Translations under genes and position numbers: made by a program
The notes under the pieces: generated by a model
Seen by the model: only the letters and a program-made list of their open reading frames with translations
What the model was told of the DNA's origin: nothing
The model's database searches: none
Shown here: positions 35,325 to 43,930 of the stretch, in pieces
Numbering within the stretch: the first letter of the stretch is position 1
Layout: each line of letters begins with the position of its first letter
NCBI GenBank assembly: GCA_001898465.1
Contig: MKTX01000008.1
Span: 90,732-154,731, forward strand
From: Sphingobacteriales bacterium 39-19
GTDB lineage: Bacteria; Bacteroidota; Bacteroidia; Chitinophagales; Chitinophagaceae
Direction of reading: 5' to 3'
Length of the DNA stretch: 64,000 bases

Positions 35325-36509
35325 ATGAGAATTATTTTGATCAGCCTGATTTTATTATTGGCATTTGCTGCAAACAGCCAGGAACATGCTAAAGTGCCCC
35401 AGGCAAGGTTTATTACAAAATTTAAGTTTACCATTTATACAGGAGGTGTTATCATAGTAAAAGCCCATTTACCGGGCGTGCCCGATAGTTTAAATTTTAT
35501 TTTAGACACCGGCGGGGCAGGCATATCATTAGATTCTGCCACCTGCAGTGAATTTCATATTCCTACACATAAAACAGATACTTTAATTACGGGTATTGGC
35601 GGAAAGCAAAAAGCCCATTTTGTATTTGATAAATCACTCATATTGCCCGGTATAGAAATTAAAAATTTAAATTTTCATGTACTGGATTATTCCATCCTCA
35701 GCAGTACCTATGGAGAAAAGATAGATGGCATCATGGGGTATTCTATCTTTCAGCGCTATATTGTAAAAATAAATTACGATAAGTTAGAGATAGAATTATA
35801 CAGCAATGGAAAATTTAATTATCCCCAGGGCGGCATCATACTGTACCCCCTGTTCAGCAGCTTGCCCATACAGCCGCTTGAAATAAGGGATGCCCGGAAA
35901 ATAAATAAATATTTTTATATGGATACCGGCGCCGGACTTTGTTTTTTAATGAGTGATAAATTTGTTACGGATAGTGCCGTACTGCTTAAAAAACGAAAGC
36001 CCTTAATAACCCAGGCCGAAGGTATTGCAGGCATGCTGCAAATGAAGCTTACCATTATACGGGAAGTAAAAATTGGCAAATACAAATTTAAAAGAGTACC
36101 TACTTATATTTATGAAGATAAATACAATGTAACAGGGTATCCTTTTAGTGGCGGATTAATTGGCAATGAAATTTTAAGGCGCTTTAATGTTGTATTTAAT
36201 TATGGCCAAAAAGAAATTCATCTTAAGCCCAATTCTCATTATAACGATCCATTTGATTATAGCTATACCGGCCTGGGCATTTATGCCTATGATAACCGAA
36301 TAGTAGTAGAAGACATTATAAAAGGATCCCCTGCAGAAGCTGCGGGCTTTATGATAGGAGATGAGATCATTTCAGTAGCTACCGACTTTTCAGGAAATTT
36401 ACAGGTTTACAAATTACTTATGCAAAATGCAGGTAAGAATGTACGCATGCTTATAAAAAGAAAAAATGAATTAATGATGCTGAATTTACAACCCGTTACG
36501 ATCCGGTAA
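35325..36509 (+). CDS. Exported retropepsin-like aspartic protease with C-terminal PDZ domain
   Basis: 394 residues from the ATG at 35325, which gives a clean signal peptide (MRIILISLILLLAFAANSQ). Two aspartic-protease motifs are visible: FILDTGGAGISLD (Asp about 61) and FYMDTGAGLCFL (Asp about 200), so both halves of a pepsin-like active site are on one chain. A PDZ domain follows at about 305-390 (YTGLGIYAYDNRIVVEDIIKGSPAEAAG). This clan-AA protease plus PDZ arrangement is common in Bacteroidota; substrates are unknown. Single gene divergent from mqnC. Confidence 0.85.
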   Translation: MRIILISLILLLAFAANSQEHAKVPQARFITKFKFTIYTGGVIIVKAHLPGVPDSLNFILDTGGAGISLDSATCSEFHIPTHKTDTLITGIGGKQKAHFVFDKSLILPGIEIKNLNFHVLDYSILSSTYGEKIDGIMGYSIFQRYIVKINYDKLEIELYSNGKFNYPQGGIILYPLFSSLPIQPLEIRDARKINKYFYMDTGAGLCFLMSDKFVTDSAVLLKKRKPLITQAEGIAGMLQMKLTIIREVKIGKYKFKRVPTYIYEDKYNVTGYPFSGGLIGNEILRRFNVVFNYGQKEIHLKPNSHYNDPFDYSYTGLGIYAYDNRIVVEDIIKGSPAEAAGFMIGDEIISVATDFSGNLQVYKLLMQNAGKNVRMLIKRKNELMMLNLQPVTIR

Positions 36510-36628
36510 CAAGCATAAAAATGCAAGTATTATACCTTCCTTTCCTAATTTATTTAAAAAAATAAAGCACTCCCATTTAATACATAGCAATATTTTTCAA
36601 AACAACAAGGGGGGTTCCCCGTAAAAAA

Positions 36629-37144
36629 ATGGATGTATATTCTCCAGCAGTAAATAAAAATAACGTAATCATTGAACAAACTTTTTTTAACAAACACAGA
36701 AGTACCGACCCGGTAGAAAATATTTTAGTAAATTTTATTAAACGAAAAAATGAATCCCTTCATTTTGTAGAAAAAAAAGTAAAGCAAATTGGCTACCCCA
36801 GGTGGGATAAATTATCATTACTAAACAAAAAAGCAATATCTAATTAAACCAATTCTTTTACAAGCTCAGACAGCAGCGGAAACGAAGTGTATGTAATTCC
36901 ATTTGTACGAGATACACAAAACTATGTAAATGCAACAATGTTGATAAACATAAATGAAAACGATACTTCTTTTTCATATTTGTGTGACTGGCAATACCCG
37001 GATACCGCTACCACCCAAATGAGTGCAAAAAATTTAGCTCTTTTTATGATGCATACAGATTATTTTGTTTTCGGCAGCAGAATGTATGAGCTTACAAACA
37101 CTTCCATTTTTGGTAGCAATGATCAGAATAAATTTAAAAAATAA
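36629..37144 (+). pseudogene. Broken gene: exported/lipoprotein-type Bacteroidota protein interrupted by one in-frame stop
   Basis: One continuous frame from ATG 36629 to TAA 37142-37144, interrupted only by TAA at 36845-36847. The 72 codons before it (HFVEKKVKQIGYPRWDKLSL) and the 98 after it (GNEVYVIPFVRDTQNYVNATMLI) look like one protein of the Bacteroidota type in which a 'GxPxWDK' motif precedes a strand-rich domain beginning with VIPF/VYIPL. There is no signal peptide or lipobox, and the C terminus is shorter than I would expect, so both ends may also be lost. Decayed gene is favoured over recoding. Confidence 0.55.
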
Positions 37145-37312
37145 ATTTTACCATAATAGGACAACTGATTTTATATTTCATAAAAAATAGAAAAGAAAAC
37201 ATACCCCCATAAACAGAATGAAATTGAACCTTTAAACATGCATTCACTTCTGACAGTTTTACCTTTACCCAAAAATAATCTTCTCAAAAAAAAATAATAT
37301 TTTTTATTCCCT

Positions 37313-37320
37313 TACATTTG
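37313..37320 (+). promoter_or_regulatory. Candidate -7 box for the cobalamin-riboswitch transcript
   Basis: TACATTTG matches TAnnTTTG and lies directly before the riboswitch, the position expected for its promoter. No clear -33 TTTG is seen at 19 bases. Confidence 0.5.
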
Positions 37321-37321
37321 C

Positions 37322-37500
37322 AATGAATTTGGTTTCCGCATTAGCGGAATTAAAAGGGAAGTCCGGTGTAAATCCGGCGCTATCCCCGTAGCTGTAAAGC
37401 CGCTGCCACAGGCAACTTTAGCGTAACTACAACCACTGTTTTGATGCACTCAAAATGGGAAGGAGCGCAAAGGCGGTAAGCCAGAAGACCTGCCAGTTTC
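37322..37500 (+). ncRNA. Cobalamin (B12) riboswitch
   Basis: The B12 riboswitch landmarks are present in order: GGGAAGTCCGGTGTAAATCC (P3/P4 region, about 37358-37377), GCTATCCCCGTAGCTGTAA, CCACTG (37434-37439), ATGGGAAGGAGCGC, and the B12 box AAGCCAGAAGACCTGCC (37478-37494). It lies about 55 bases before the BtuB-type receptor gene and should repress receptor expression when cobalamin is plentiful. Confidence 0.92.
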
Positions 37501-37554
37501 ATTTCTATTCATTCACAAGCTTTCGGGTGAAAGGCTAAAGAAGTAAAAGCAAAA

Positions 37555-39600
37555 ATGCTGCTCCTTCTCTTACACCCGTTTGTAAATATTATTTTGTTTT
37601 TGAAAAAGCATTTCAGCTATATTATTCTTTTGACTTTTTCATGCACAGTATGCTACAGCATTTGTATGGCTCAAAAAACCGATACCCTGCCCAATGTAAA
37701 ATTGCACAGCAAAAAACCCATACACAATATTTTAGCCCAGGTACCTGTACAAATTTTGCAAAAAAATGAACTGGAAAAAATCAGCAACAACAATGTAGCC
37801 GATGCAGTAAAATATTTTTCGGGTGTACTGGTAAAAGATTACGGGGGCCTGGGTGGCCTAAAAACAGTATCCGTACGCAGCCTGGGCGCCGGCTACACCG
37901 GTGTTTTATATGATGGGCTCCCCATTAGTGATGCCCAGGCAGGCCAGGTAGACCTGGGTAAAATTTCTACCCGGCAGCTTTCTCAAATACAATTATACAG
38001 TGGCCCTATTAATAACCTTTTATTGCCTGCCCGCACGTATGCTTATGGGGCAGTACTGGCTTTACAAAGCCGGGAGGCTGCAGATTCATTTACAAAAACA
38101 CAAAGTATCCTTTCATTACAAGGAGGCTCATTTGGGTTTATAAACCCGGCCGCACAAATCAGTTTTAAAACCGGTAATAAATTAATACACCGCATCAATG
38201 GTTCGTACCTGTATAGTCAAGGCGATTACCCATTTAAAGTTTACGAAAATACGGGAGCCATACAACGAAGGCAAAATGACGACATGCAAACCACCCGGCT
38301 GGAATATGATTTGCAATATGCTTTCAGCGATAGCAATACCTTACAAATAAAAGCCTACTATTACCAGGCCACACAAGGCATACCCGGTGGGGTAATCATA
38401 TATACAAACAACAGCAGGCAAAGGCTTTACAATAAAAATGATTTTATACAGGCACGCTGGCAAAAAAAGTTGAACTCCAATACCCGTGTTTTACTGGGCG
38501 CAAAATATAATTACGATTATAAACTATACCGTGACCCCGACTTTATATATAGTTCCGATGGCCTGGAAAATAAATACCGGCAACAAGAAATGTATGTTTC
38601 TGCTGCAGCTGATAAGAAACTTTCTTCCTTGTTTACAATAGGTATTAGCAGCGATTATTTTATTAATTCACTGCAACGAAAAGATAAGCTTACCACTCCC
38701 TTTGCTTCACCGGTTAGGTATAACTGGCTTAGCCATGCCGCAGTGCAAAGCCATGGAAAAAAAATACAGGCACAGGCAGGAATTTTATATTATCATCAAC
38801 AGGAAAAAGTAAAAACCGGTAATGCTGCCCGGCCTGTTCATAAGCTAAACCCGGCCCTGTCCCTGGCCTGGCAACCCTTTCAGGATGACGGACTAAGCCT
38901 TCGCCTGTCTTATAAAAGCATGATAAGGCCCCCTTCTTTTGATGATTTATATTATACGCTGGTGGGTAACACAGCATTAAGGCCCGAGCAATCTCAGCAA
39001 TGGAATATGGGCATTGCCGGTAAAAAAATATTCCCGGGTTTTTTGCAATGGGCTAGCTTAACAGTGGATATGTATGAGAACCGGGTGCGAGATAAAATAC
39101 TGGCTGTACCCCGTCAAAATCTGTTTCAATGGACCATGCTTAATATTGGTAAGGTACATGCCTATGGGGTAGATGCCGGCCTTTTGTTTAAAACGAAATA
39201 CATAGATGCAAAAATGGCACAATTACGTATTCAATATAGCTATCAAAAATCACTGGATGTATCAGATAAAAACAGCAACCTGTATAAAACACAATTGCCG
39301 TACACGCCGGTGCATTCCGGCAGTATAATGGGGCAGTTAACAGTTCATCAGTGGGAATTTGCTGCCAGCGGGCTGTTTTCATCTTACCGGTACCGGTTAG
39401 GAGATCCTGTACCGGATAATATTGTGAAAGAATGGGCTACAATAGATCTTTACCTGGCTTACTCCGGTGTGCTTACGAAAAATATTTCCTGCAAACCTTT
39501 TATTTCGCTCCACAATATATTGAATCAGCAATACGAAGTCGTGCGGTTTTACCCCATGCCCCGTTTTCATTATAGAATGGGAATAAATGTAAACTTATAA
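37555..39600 (+). CDS. TonB-dependent cobalamin receptor (BtuB-type)
   Basis: 681 residues. The N-terminal signal ends near SICMAQ. If translation starts at 37555 the hydrophobic leader is unusually long; an in-frame TTG before KKHFSYIILL would be a shorter alternative. The plug domain is plain: ILQKNELEKISNNNVADAVKYFSGV, VKDYGGLGGLKTVSVRSLGA, YDGLPISDAQAGQVDL, and the 22-strand barrel ends in YRMGINVNL. The cobalamin riboswitch directly upstream identifies the substrate as B12 or a related corrinoid. The next gene starts 16 bp downstream and is probably its surface partner. Confidence 0.88.
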   Translation: MLLLLLHPFVNIILFLKKHFSYIILLTFSCTVCYSICMAQKTDTLPNVKLHSKKPIHNILAQVPVQILQKNELEKISNNNVADAVKYFSGVLVKDYGGLGGLKTVSVRSLGAGYTGVLYDGLPISDAQAGQVDLGKISTRQLSQIQLYSGPINNLLLPARTYAYGAVLALQSREAADSFTKTQSILSLQGGSFGFINPAAQISFKTGNKLIHRINGSYLYSQGDYPFKVYENTGAIQRRQNDDMQTTRLEYDLQYAFSDSNTLQIKAYYYQATQGIPGGVIIYTNNSRQRLYNKNDFIQARWQKKLNSNTRVLLGAKYNYDYKLYRDPDFIYSSDGLENKYRQQEMYVSAAADKKLSSLFTIGISSDYFINSLQRKDKLTTPFASPVRYNWLSHAAVQSHGKKIQAQAGILYYHQQEKVKTGNAARPVHKLNPALSLAWQPFQDDGLSLRLSYKSMIRPPSFDDLYYTLVGNTALRPEQSQQWNMGIAGKKIFPGFLQWASLTVDMYENRVRDKILAVPRQNLFQWTMLNIGKVHAYGVDAGLLFKTKYIDAKMAQLRIQYSYQKSLDVSDKNSNLYKTQLPYTPVHSGSIMGQLTVHQWEFAASGLFSSYRYRLGDPVPDNIVKEWATIDLYLAYSGVLTKNISCKPFISLHNILNQQYEVVRFYPMPRFHYRMGINVNL

Positions 39601-39616
39601 CTATTAAAAAAATAAC

Positions 39617-40690
39617 ATGAAAAAAAATCATCTGTTTGCAATTGGCCTGTGCATACTCATCCTGGCATCTTGTTCTAAAAATGAAATTCCGGCTCCTCCC
39701 CAATCGGGTCCTGCCAAAGGATTGTATGTATTAAGCGAAGGTAGCTTTGGCCAAAACAATACCCGATTAGGCTTGTATGATATCAACAACAACCAGTTTA
39801 CCGGGAATTATTTTGCACAACAAAACCCTGCATTCCCACTGGGGCTTGGCGATACCGGTAATGATCTTTTATTATATGGCGGCAAATTATACATCGTAAT
39901 GAATGTTAGCAGTTATGTAATGGTTATAAATCCCGTTACTGGAAAATTCATTGATAGCATTTCATTTCGTACCGGAGCCGGTTTACCCAAATATCCACGG
40001 AATGCAGCCGCTTACGGAAATTATATCTTTGTAACCTCATCCGATGGTACGGTAAGTGCCATTGATACCCTGTCTTTAGCCATTACACATAGTACACCCG
40101 TAGGTTTAAATGCCGATGGTATTGTAGCGGCTAACGATAAATTATATGTTACCAATTCCGGGCCTTTCACCTCGGGGTATGATTCTACCATTTCTGTTAT
40201 TAATCCTTACAATTTTACGGAAACAGAAAGAATCGTAGTAGGTAAGAACCCAGTGGGCATTGCTGCAGATGAATCAGGAAATATTTATATTAGTTGCCAG
40301 GGCGATTATGCTACCCATGGGCCTTCCCTGGTAAAGTTGAATACTGCTTCACTTAGTATTACCAAAATAGCAGATACGGCCACCTCGGTTATTAAATATT
40401 TTAATGGCAGCCTGTATGCATTGGGCGGTTTCTTAGGATCTCCCCATCCACGTAAATTAAGTATTGTAGATTTTTCGGCACAATCCGCCAATTTTATAAC
40501 AGATGGTACCCCATTAATATCCCCGTATAATATCACCATTGATCCGCAAAATGAAAATGTATATATCGCCGATGCAAAAGATTATGTAAGCGCCGGTGAA
40601 GTGTTTTGCTTTGATAAAAATGGTAAAAAGAAATTCTCTTTCAGTACTTCACCCGGAGTAAATCCCTCAAAAATTGTTTTTATTCGTTAA
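39617..40690 (+). CDS. BtuG-like surface lipoprotein (YncE/DUF5074-type beta-propeller)
   Basis: 357 residues. Signal peptide with lipobox ILASC (Cys19). Repeated propeller blades are seen in GKFIDSISFRTGAGLPKYPRNAAAYGNYIFVTSSDGTVSAID-type strands, such as VINPYNFTETERIVVGKNPVGIAAD. In Bacteroides, BtuG is a surface DUF5074-type seven-bladed propeller that binds cobalamin with very high affinity and hands it to BtuB. Same-operon placement behind a riboswitch-controlled BtuB-type receptor strongly suggests the same role here; binding itself is not provable from sequence. Confidence 0.8.
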   Translation: MKKNHLFAIGLCILILASCSKNEIPAPPQSGPAKGLYVLSEGSFGQNNTRLGLYDINNNQFTGNYFAQQNPAFPLGLGDTGNDLLLYGGKLYIVMNVSSYVMVINPVTGKFIDSISFRTGAGLPKYPRNAAAYGNYIFVTSSDGTVSAIDTLSLAITHSTPVGLNADGIVAANDKLYVTNSGPFTSGYDSTISVINPYNFTETERIVVGKNPVGIAADESGNIYISCQGDYATHGPSLVKLNTASLSITKIADTATSVIKYFNGSLYALGGFLGSPHPRKLSIVDFSAQSANFITDGTPLISPYNITIDPQNENVYIADAKDYVSAGEVFCFDKNGKKKFSFSTSPGVNPSKIVFIR

Positions 40691-40701
40691 ATGAACTGGA
40701 T

Positions 40702-40725
40702 AAAGCGCCGGTTAACCGGTGCTTT
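40702..40725 (+). terminator. Hairpin terminator after the btuB-btuG-like operon
   Basis: AAAGCGCCGG (40702-40711) and CCGGTGCTTT (40716-40725) pair around TTAA, with one G-T pair. The T run after it is short, so it may be a moderate terminator. Confidence 0.65.
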
Positions 40726-40791
40726 ATATTTCAAGAGTATATAAAATGCTAAATAATCATTCCCGGCCCTGCAACAGGGGCTGCATGTTAT

Positions 40792-40799
40792 TATATTTG
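40792..40799 (+). promoter_or_regulatory. Candidate -7 box for marC
   Basis: TATATTTG matches TAnnTTTG, 16 bases before the marC ATG. Confidence 0.45.
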
Positions 40800-40815
40800 C
40801 ATATAAATAAATTAC

Positions 40816-41406
40816 ATGTTTGATTTCAGTAAAGTATCTGCCCAACAGATCCTTACCATTAGTTTCACCTTATTTGCCGTAATAGATATTTTAGGTTCGG
40901 TACCGGTATTGGTTACCCTTAAGAGTAAGATGGGCGGGCAAATACGAAGTTTGCAGGCCACTTTGGCCAGTGGCGCATTAATGATATTGTTCCTTTTTTT
41001 GGGCCAGCAATTTTTAAATTTATTGGGCTTAGATGTAAAATCATTTGCCGTAGCGGGGAGTATTGTAATCTTCATCCTGGGTTTAGAGATGGTTTTGGGC
41101 TTAGAGTTTTTTAAAGGAGATAACAATCCCAAAAGCGGCAGTGTAGTGCCTATCGCATTTCCGCTAATAGCCGGGTCTGGTACCCTTACCACCATTATGT
41201 CATTAAAGGCGAATTATTATGATGTAAATATTTTCATCAGTATATTAATTAACCTGGTCGTGGTGTTCCTGGTTCTTAAATCGCTAAAATGGATAGAAAG
41301 GGCGCTTGGCCCCAATGGTTTAATAGTAGTAAGAAAATTCTTTGGTGTAATTTTGCTGGCGATTGCAATAAAAATATTTGCCACCAATGCACACGGGTTA
41401 CTGTAA
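40816..41406 (+). CDS. MarC family integral membrane protein
   Basis: 196 residues with six transmembrane helices. The family motifs are ILTISFTLFAVIDILGSVPV (the first helix with a proline-containing end), FPLIAGSGTLTTIMSL (the conserved PLxxGPGT-like loop), and a final KFFGVILLAIAIKI helix. MarC proteins are of unknown function; their presumed role in multiple antibiotic resistance was not upheld. It stands alone, followed by the tRNA gene about 70 bp later. Confidence 0.9.
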   Translation: MFDFSKVSAQQILTISFTLFAVIDILGSVPVLVTLKSKMGGQIRSLQATLASGALMILFLFLGQQFLNLLGLDVKSFAVAGSIVIFILGLEMVLGLEFFKGDNNPKSGSVVPIAFPLIAGSGTLTTIMSLKANYYDVNIFISILINLVVVFLVLKSLKWIERALGPNGLIVVRKFFGVILLAIAIKIFATNAHGLL

Positions 41407-41473
41407 ATTATTTTTGTAAATCCCTTTTTTTATATTTTCTTCGCCGCCGGAAAAGGAATATAGATAAACAGCT

Positions 41474-41545
41474 GGCCTCGTCGTACAATGGATAGTATAT
41501 GAGTTTCCGAAGCTCCAGATCCAGGTTCGATTCCTGGCGAGGCCA
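41474..41545 (+). tRNA. tRNA-Arg(CCG)
   Basis: A 72-nt cloverleaf: acceptor GGCCTCG pairs with CGAGGCC, discriminator A, D stem GTAC/GTAT, anticodon loop TTCCGAA with anticodon CCG, T arm CCAGG-TTCGATT-CCTGG. One mismatched pair is at position 27-43. The CCA end is not encoded. It reads CGG codons as Arg. Confidence 0.93.
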
Positions 41546-41572
41546 CAAAAACGCCCCCATTACCGGGGGCGT
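41546..41572 (-). terminator. Intrinsic terminator after the cupredoxin gene
   Basis: ACGCCCCC (41551-41558) and GGGGGCGT (41565-41572) pair with a six-base loop; on the minus strand a T run (41550-41546) follows. It lies directly beside the 3' end of the plus-strand tRNA. Confidence 0.8.
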
Positions 41573-41610
41573 ATCACTTAAACCTATTAAAACACAAGAA
41601 TGAAAGCCGC

Positions 41611-41961
41611 TTAATTTTCTACAATCACCTTTCCTTTCATTACCGGGTGCAGGCTACAGAAATAATTAAAAGATGTATCCACCTTTATTTTAAATTCCTG
41701 GTTGGCCGGCAGGTTTGGGGAAGCCCAGGCTTTATTCTCTTCTGTTACATTATGAGCAACAATGTCTTTATTGATAAATAAAACAGTATCACCGGGCATT
41801 AAGGTTACCTGCCCGGGATTAAACTGCATATTTTCAATGACCACCTTTTGGGTTGTTGCCGTATGTACCGCTTCTTGCGTTTCTTTATTGCTGTCCTTTT
41901 GTGATGTACAAGCCAGCAACCCCAGCATACAAAGAAAGCTTATGGTTGTAAAGCGTTTCAT
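41611..41961 (-). CDS. Cupredoxin-type (plastocyanin/azurin-like) lipoprotein
   Basis: 116 residues. Lipobox LLAC with Cys18, a Lys/Glu-rich linker, then a compact cupredoxin fold. All four type-1 copper ligands are in place: H70 (IVAHNVT), C102, H105 and M108 in YFCSLHPVMKG. Such small blue-copper lipoproteins carry electrons in the periplasm or at the outer membrane. It overlaps the upstream DUF4142 gene by four bases, so the pair is translationally coupled, and it ends at a strong terminator. The electron-transfer partner is unknown. Confidence 0.85.
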   Translation of the reverse strand: MKRFTTISFLCMLGLLACTSQKDSNKETQEAVHTATTQKVVIENMQFNPGQVTLMPGDTVLFINKDIVAHNVTEENKAWASPNLPANQEFKIKVDTSFNYFCSLHPVMKGKVIVEN

Positions 41962-42506
41962 TTGTTTATAGATTTATTTAGCATTTCTGCATGTGCCAGG
42001 TGCTCCTTTAAAGCCGGTACCACTTTCACCAATAATGCTTTTAATGATGCATTTTGGGCTTGGGGTATTAATACCGTTTCTACCGCATTTATTACCGCTT
42101 TGTGATACAACACTTCATTACTGATATAAGCCTTATCAAATGCAACGCCCTTTTTAGCCTTTAATTTTTTTAAGGTTGCCTTTTCACCCGCCAGCAAACT
42201 TTTAGTAAGGTCGTTCGTTTTGGGAGTAACGCCCAGTTTGGTAACCAATGCCACAGCCTGGTCAATAATCGCTTTATGGTCATTTGCCATGGTATGTGCA
42301 AAATTGATTACTTCTGTATTTTTTGATTTTACAAGCGCCAAATTTGCATAGTCAATATCTATTTGGTTGGCCGTTACGGCTACAGATGCTATTTCAGGAT
42401 CAGTAAGTGTAGTTGCTTTTTGTGCTTTAGATTCCAGACCATACAACAACAGGGCGCTCAGCAAAAGCACAAACTGCATAAAGCCCCGTTTTCTTAACTT
42501 TTTCAT
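41958..42506 (-). CDS. DUF4142 family exported protein
   Basis: 182 residues from the ATG at 42506; 13 further in-frame codons upstream lack a signal. A signal peptide (RGFMQFVLLLSALLLYGLESKAQ) precedes an all-helical ferritin-like DUF4142 domain: IASVAVTANQIDIDYANLAL, NFAHTMANDHKAIIDQAV, and the paired His-containing helices YHKAVINAVETVLIPQA and LKEHLAHAEML. Function is unknown. It is the first gene of the operon with the cupredoxin and overlaps it by four bases. Confidence 0.85.
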   Translation of the reverse strand: MKKLRKRGFMQFVLLLSALLLYGLESKAQKATTLTDPEIASVAVTANQIDIDYANLALVKSKNTEVINFAHTMANDHKAIIDQAVALVTKLGVTPKTNDLTKSLLAGEKATLKKLKAKKGVAFDKAYISNEVLYHKAVINAVETVLIPQAQNASLKALLVKVVPALKEHLAHAEMLNKSINK

Positions 42507-42858
42507 TGTTTTGTATTTTAATTTAATATTAGAGCAGCAATGCACTAAAAAGGTTACAAAAAAAATAATTTCAAATCATCGCCCTTTTTTATCGGGGCAT
42601 TAAATACATTTCGTTTTCATTTTTTTTATTGGGTAAATTTTAGTATATTCATTCAAATTGAAAAAGCAAACTACGATATTGTATAAATCCTTTATAGCCG
42701 GTCTTTCCGGCTTTAGGCATGGTTATATGACTCCCCTGCATACACGCATCTTTTTGCCTGTACAAAAAATCTTCAATGGGTGATCCCCGGCGGGGGAATA
42801 ACAGGTTTTCACGCCGGGGTGTTCATTAACCCTATTTTTCATTTATAAAATATTTATC
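42507..42858. other. Gene-free region with two hairpins
   Basis: About 350 bases between divergent genes. Two hairpins are visible: AGCCGG (42696-42701) with CCGGCT (42707-42712), and an 8-bp perfect GC stem CCCCGGCG (42785-42792) with CGCCGGGG (42812-42819). The second has no T run on either side and lies 40 bp before the small membrane-protein gene, so it is more like a leader element than a terminator. No coding sequence seen. Confidence 0.5.
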
Positions 42859-43158
42859 ATGCTTAAATATCAAAACAGGTCAGCTTTACTGACGAGTTTC
42901 ATTATCTTATTAATTGCAGCTAATTTATTTATTATCCGCCTCGGGCTGGTACATGACCCGGAATACTTGTGGCTTATGATGGGCACAATGCCCATTTTAT
43001 TATTGATGATGCACATAAAAATCTCAGGCCCACTTTCTCATCCCCAACTGAGGGAGAAAAAAAGAGCAAGGCAAATGGCAGAACAAGCAAATACCCAGTA
43101 TTCGCCATATTCTATAAAACCCAAATTGAAGGAAAAAGAAGTGATGATGTTTCAATAA
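42859..43158 (+). CDS. Small two-helix membrane protein of unknown function
   Basis: 99 residues. Two hydrophobic helices (about 9-28, LLTSFIILLIAANLFIIRLG, and 34-52) are joined by a short loop (VHDPEY) and followed by a basic cytoplasmic tail rich in Lys/Arg (LREKKRARQMAEQ). No family recognised. It is convergent with the NarL-type regulator gene 25 bp away. Confidence 0.65.
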   Translation: MLKYQNRSALLTSFIILLIAANLFIIRLGLVHDPEYLWLMMGTMPILLLMMHIKISGPLSHPQLREKKRARQMAEQANTQYSPYSIKPKLKEKEVMMFQ

Positions 43159-43182
43159 AAAAAAGGGACTACAGGAATTACA

Positions 43183-43809
43183 TTAAAAGCGGTAAAGCAT
43201 AGCAAGATCTTTTAATTCCAATAGATTTCTGATTTTTAATTTTTCAAAAATCTTTGATTTATGGGTACCCACGGTAGATACCTGCAAACTGAGCAGGCTG
43301 GCTATTTTACTTACCGTATGGCCATTGAGTAAAAGATTTGCGATCTCAAACTCCCTGCTTGTAAGTGTATTGAAAAGATTATCGTCAATCGGTTTTCCCA
43401 ATGGCTTAGCCATGGCTTCTGCAACGGCGCTGCTCATGTACTTACCATTTTGAAGTATCCTGCCCACTGCATTTTTTAATTCCTGCAGTGGCGCATCTTT
43501 GTTTAAGAAACCACGGGCGCCTGCCTGCAGGAATCTTTTGGCATATACATTTTCCGGGCTCATGGTAAATACCAATACTTTGAGGCCCGGAAATTTTCTT
43601 TTTACATGATCCATAAACCCCAGCGCATCGCCACCGGGCAATTGCACATCCAGCAAAACCAGGTCATACGCCGTTTCGTTTATACATTCCAATGCATTGT
43701 TCTCATTTTCAGCTTCATCAATTCTTGCTTCGGCATAAAAATCAGAAAGTAATAGTTTAATACCCGATCGCACCACCACATGGTCATCAATGATCAAAAA
43801 TTTTTTCAT
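43183..43809 (-). CDS. NarL/LuxR-family response regulator
   Basis: 208 residues. Receiver domain with acidic pair DDH at 8-10 and phosphoacceptor D54 (LVLLDVQLPGG); C-terminal LuxR/GerE-type helix-turn-helix (LTSREFEIANLLLNGHTVSKIASLLSLQVSTVGTHKSKIF). It is divergent from the HisKA_3 kinase gene 43931-45082, 120 bp away; such divergent pairing suggests that this kinase is its partner, but that is inference. Confidence 0.9.
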   Translation of the reverse strand: MKKFLIIDDHVVVRSGIKLLLSDFYAEARIDEAENENNALECINETAYDLVLLDVQLPGGDALGFMDHVKRKFPGLKVLVFTMSPENVYAKRFLQAGARGFLNKDAPLQELKNAVGRILQNGKYMSSAVAEAMAKPLGKPIDDNLFNTLTSREFEIANLLLNGHTVSKIASLLSLQVSTVGTHKSKIFEKLKIRNLLELKDLAMLYRF

Positions 43810-43930
43810 AAAGTATTTTACCTATAATAACAGTATTGTAAAATTATAAATTATCAGCTCTTTATAAAAGAGGATATCTACGCAAGGAATGCTGCAAAAT
43901 AAAAATTAAATTGTGTGATATTTCCGCAGT

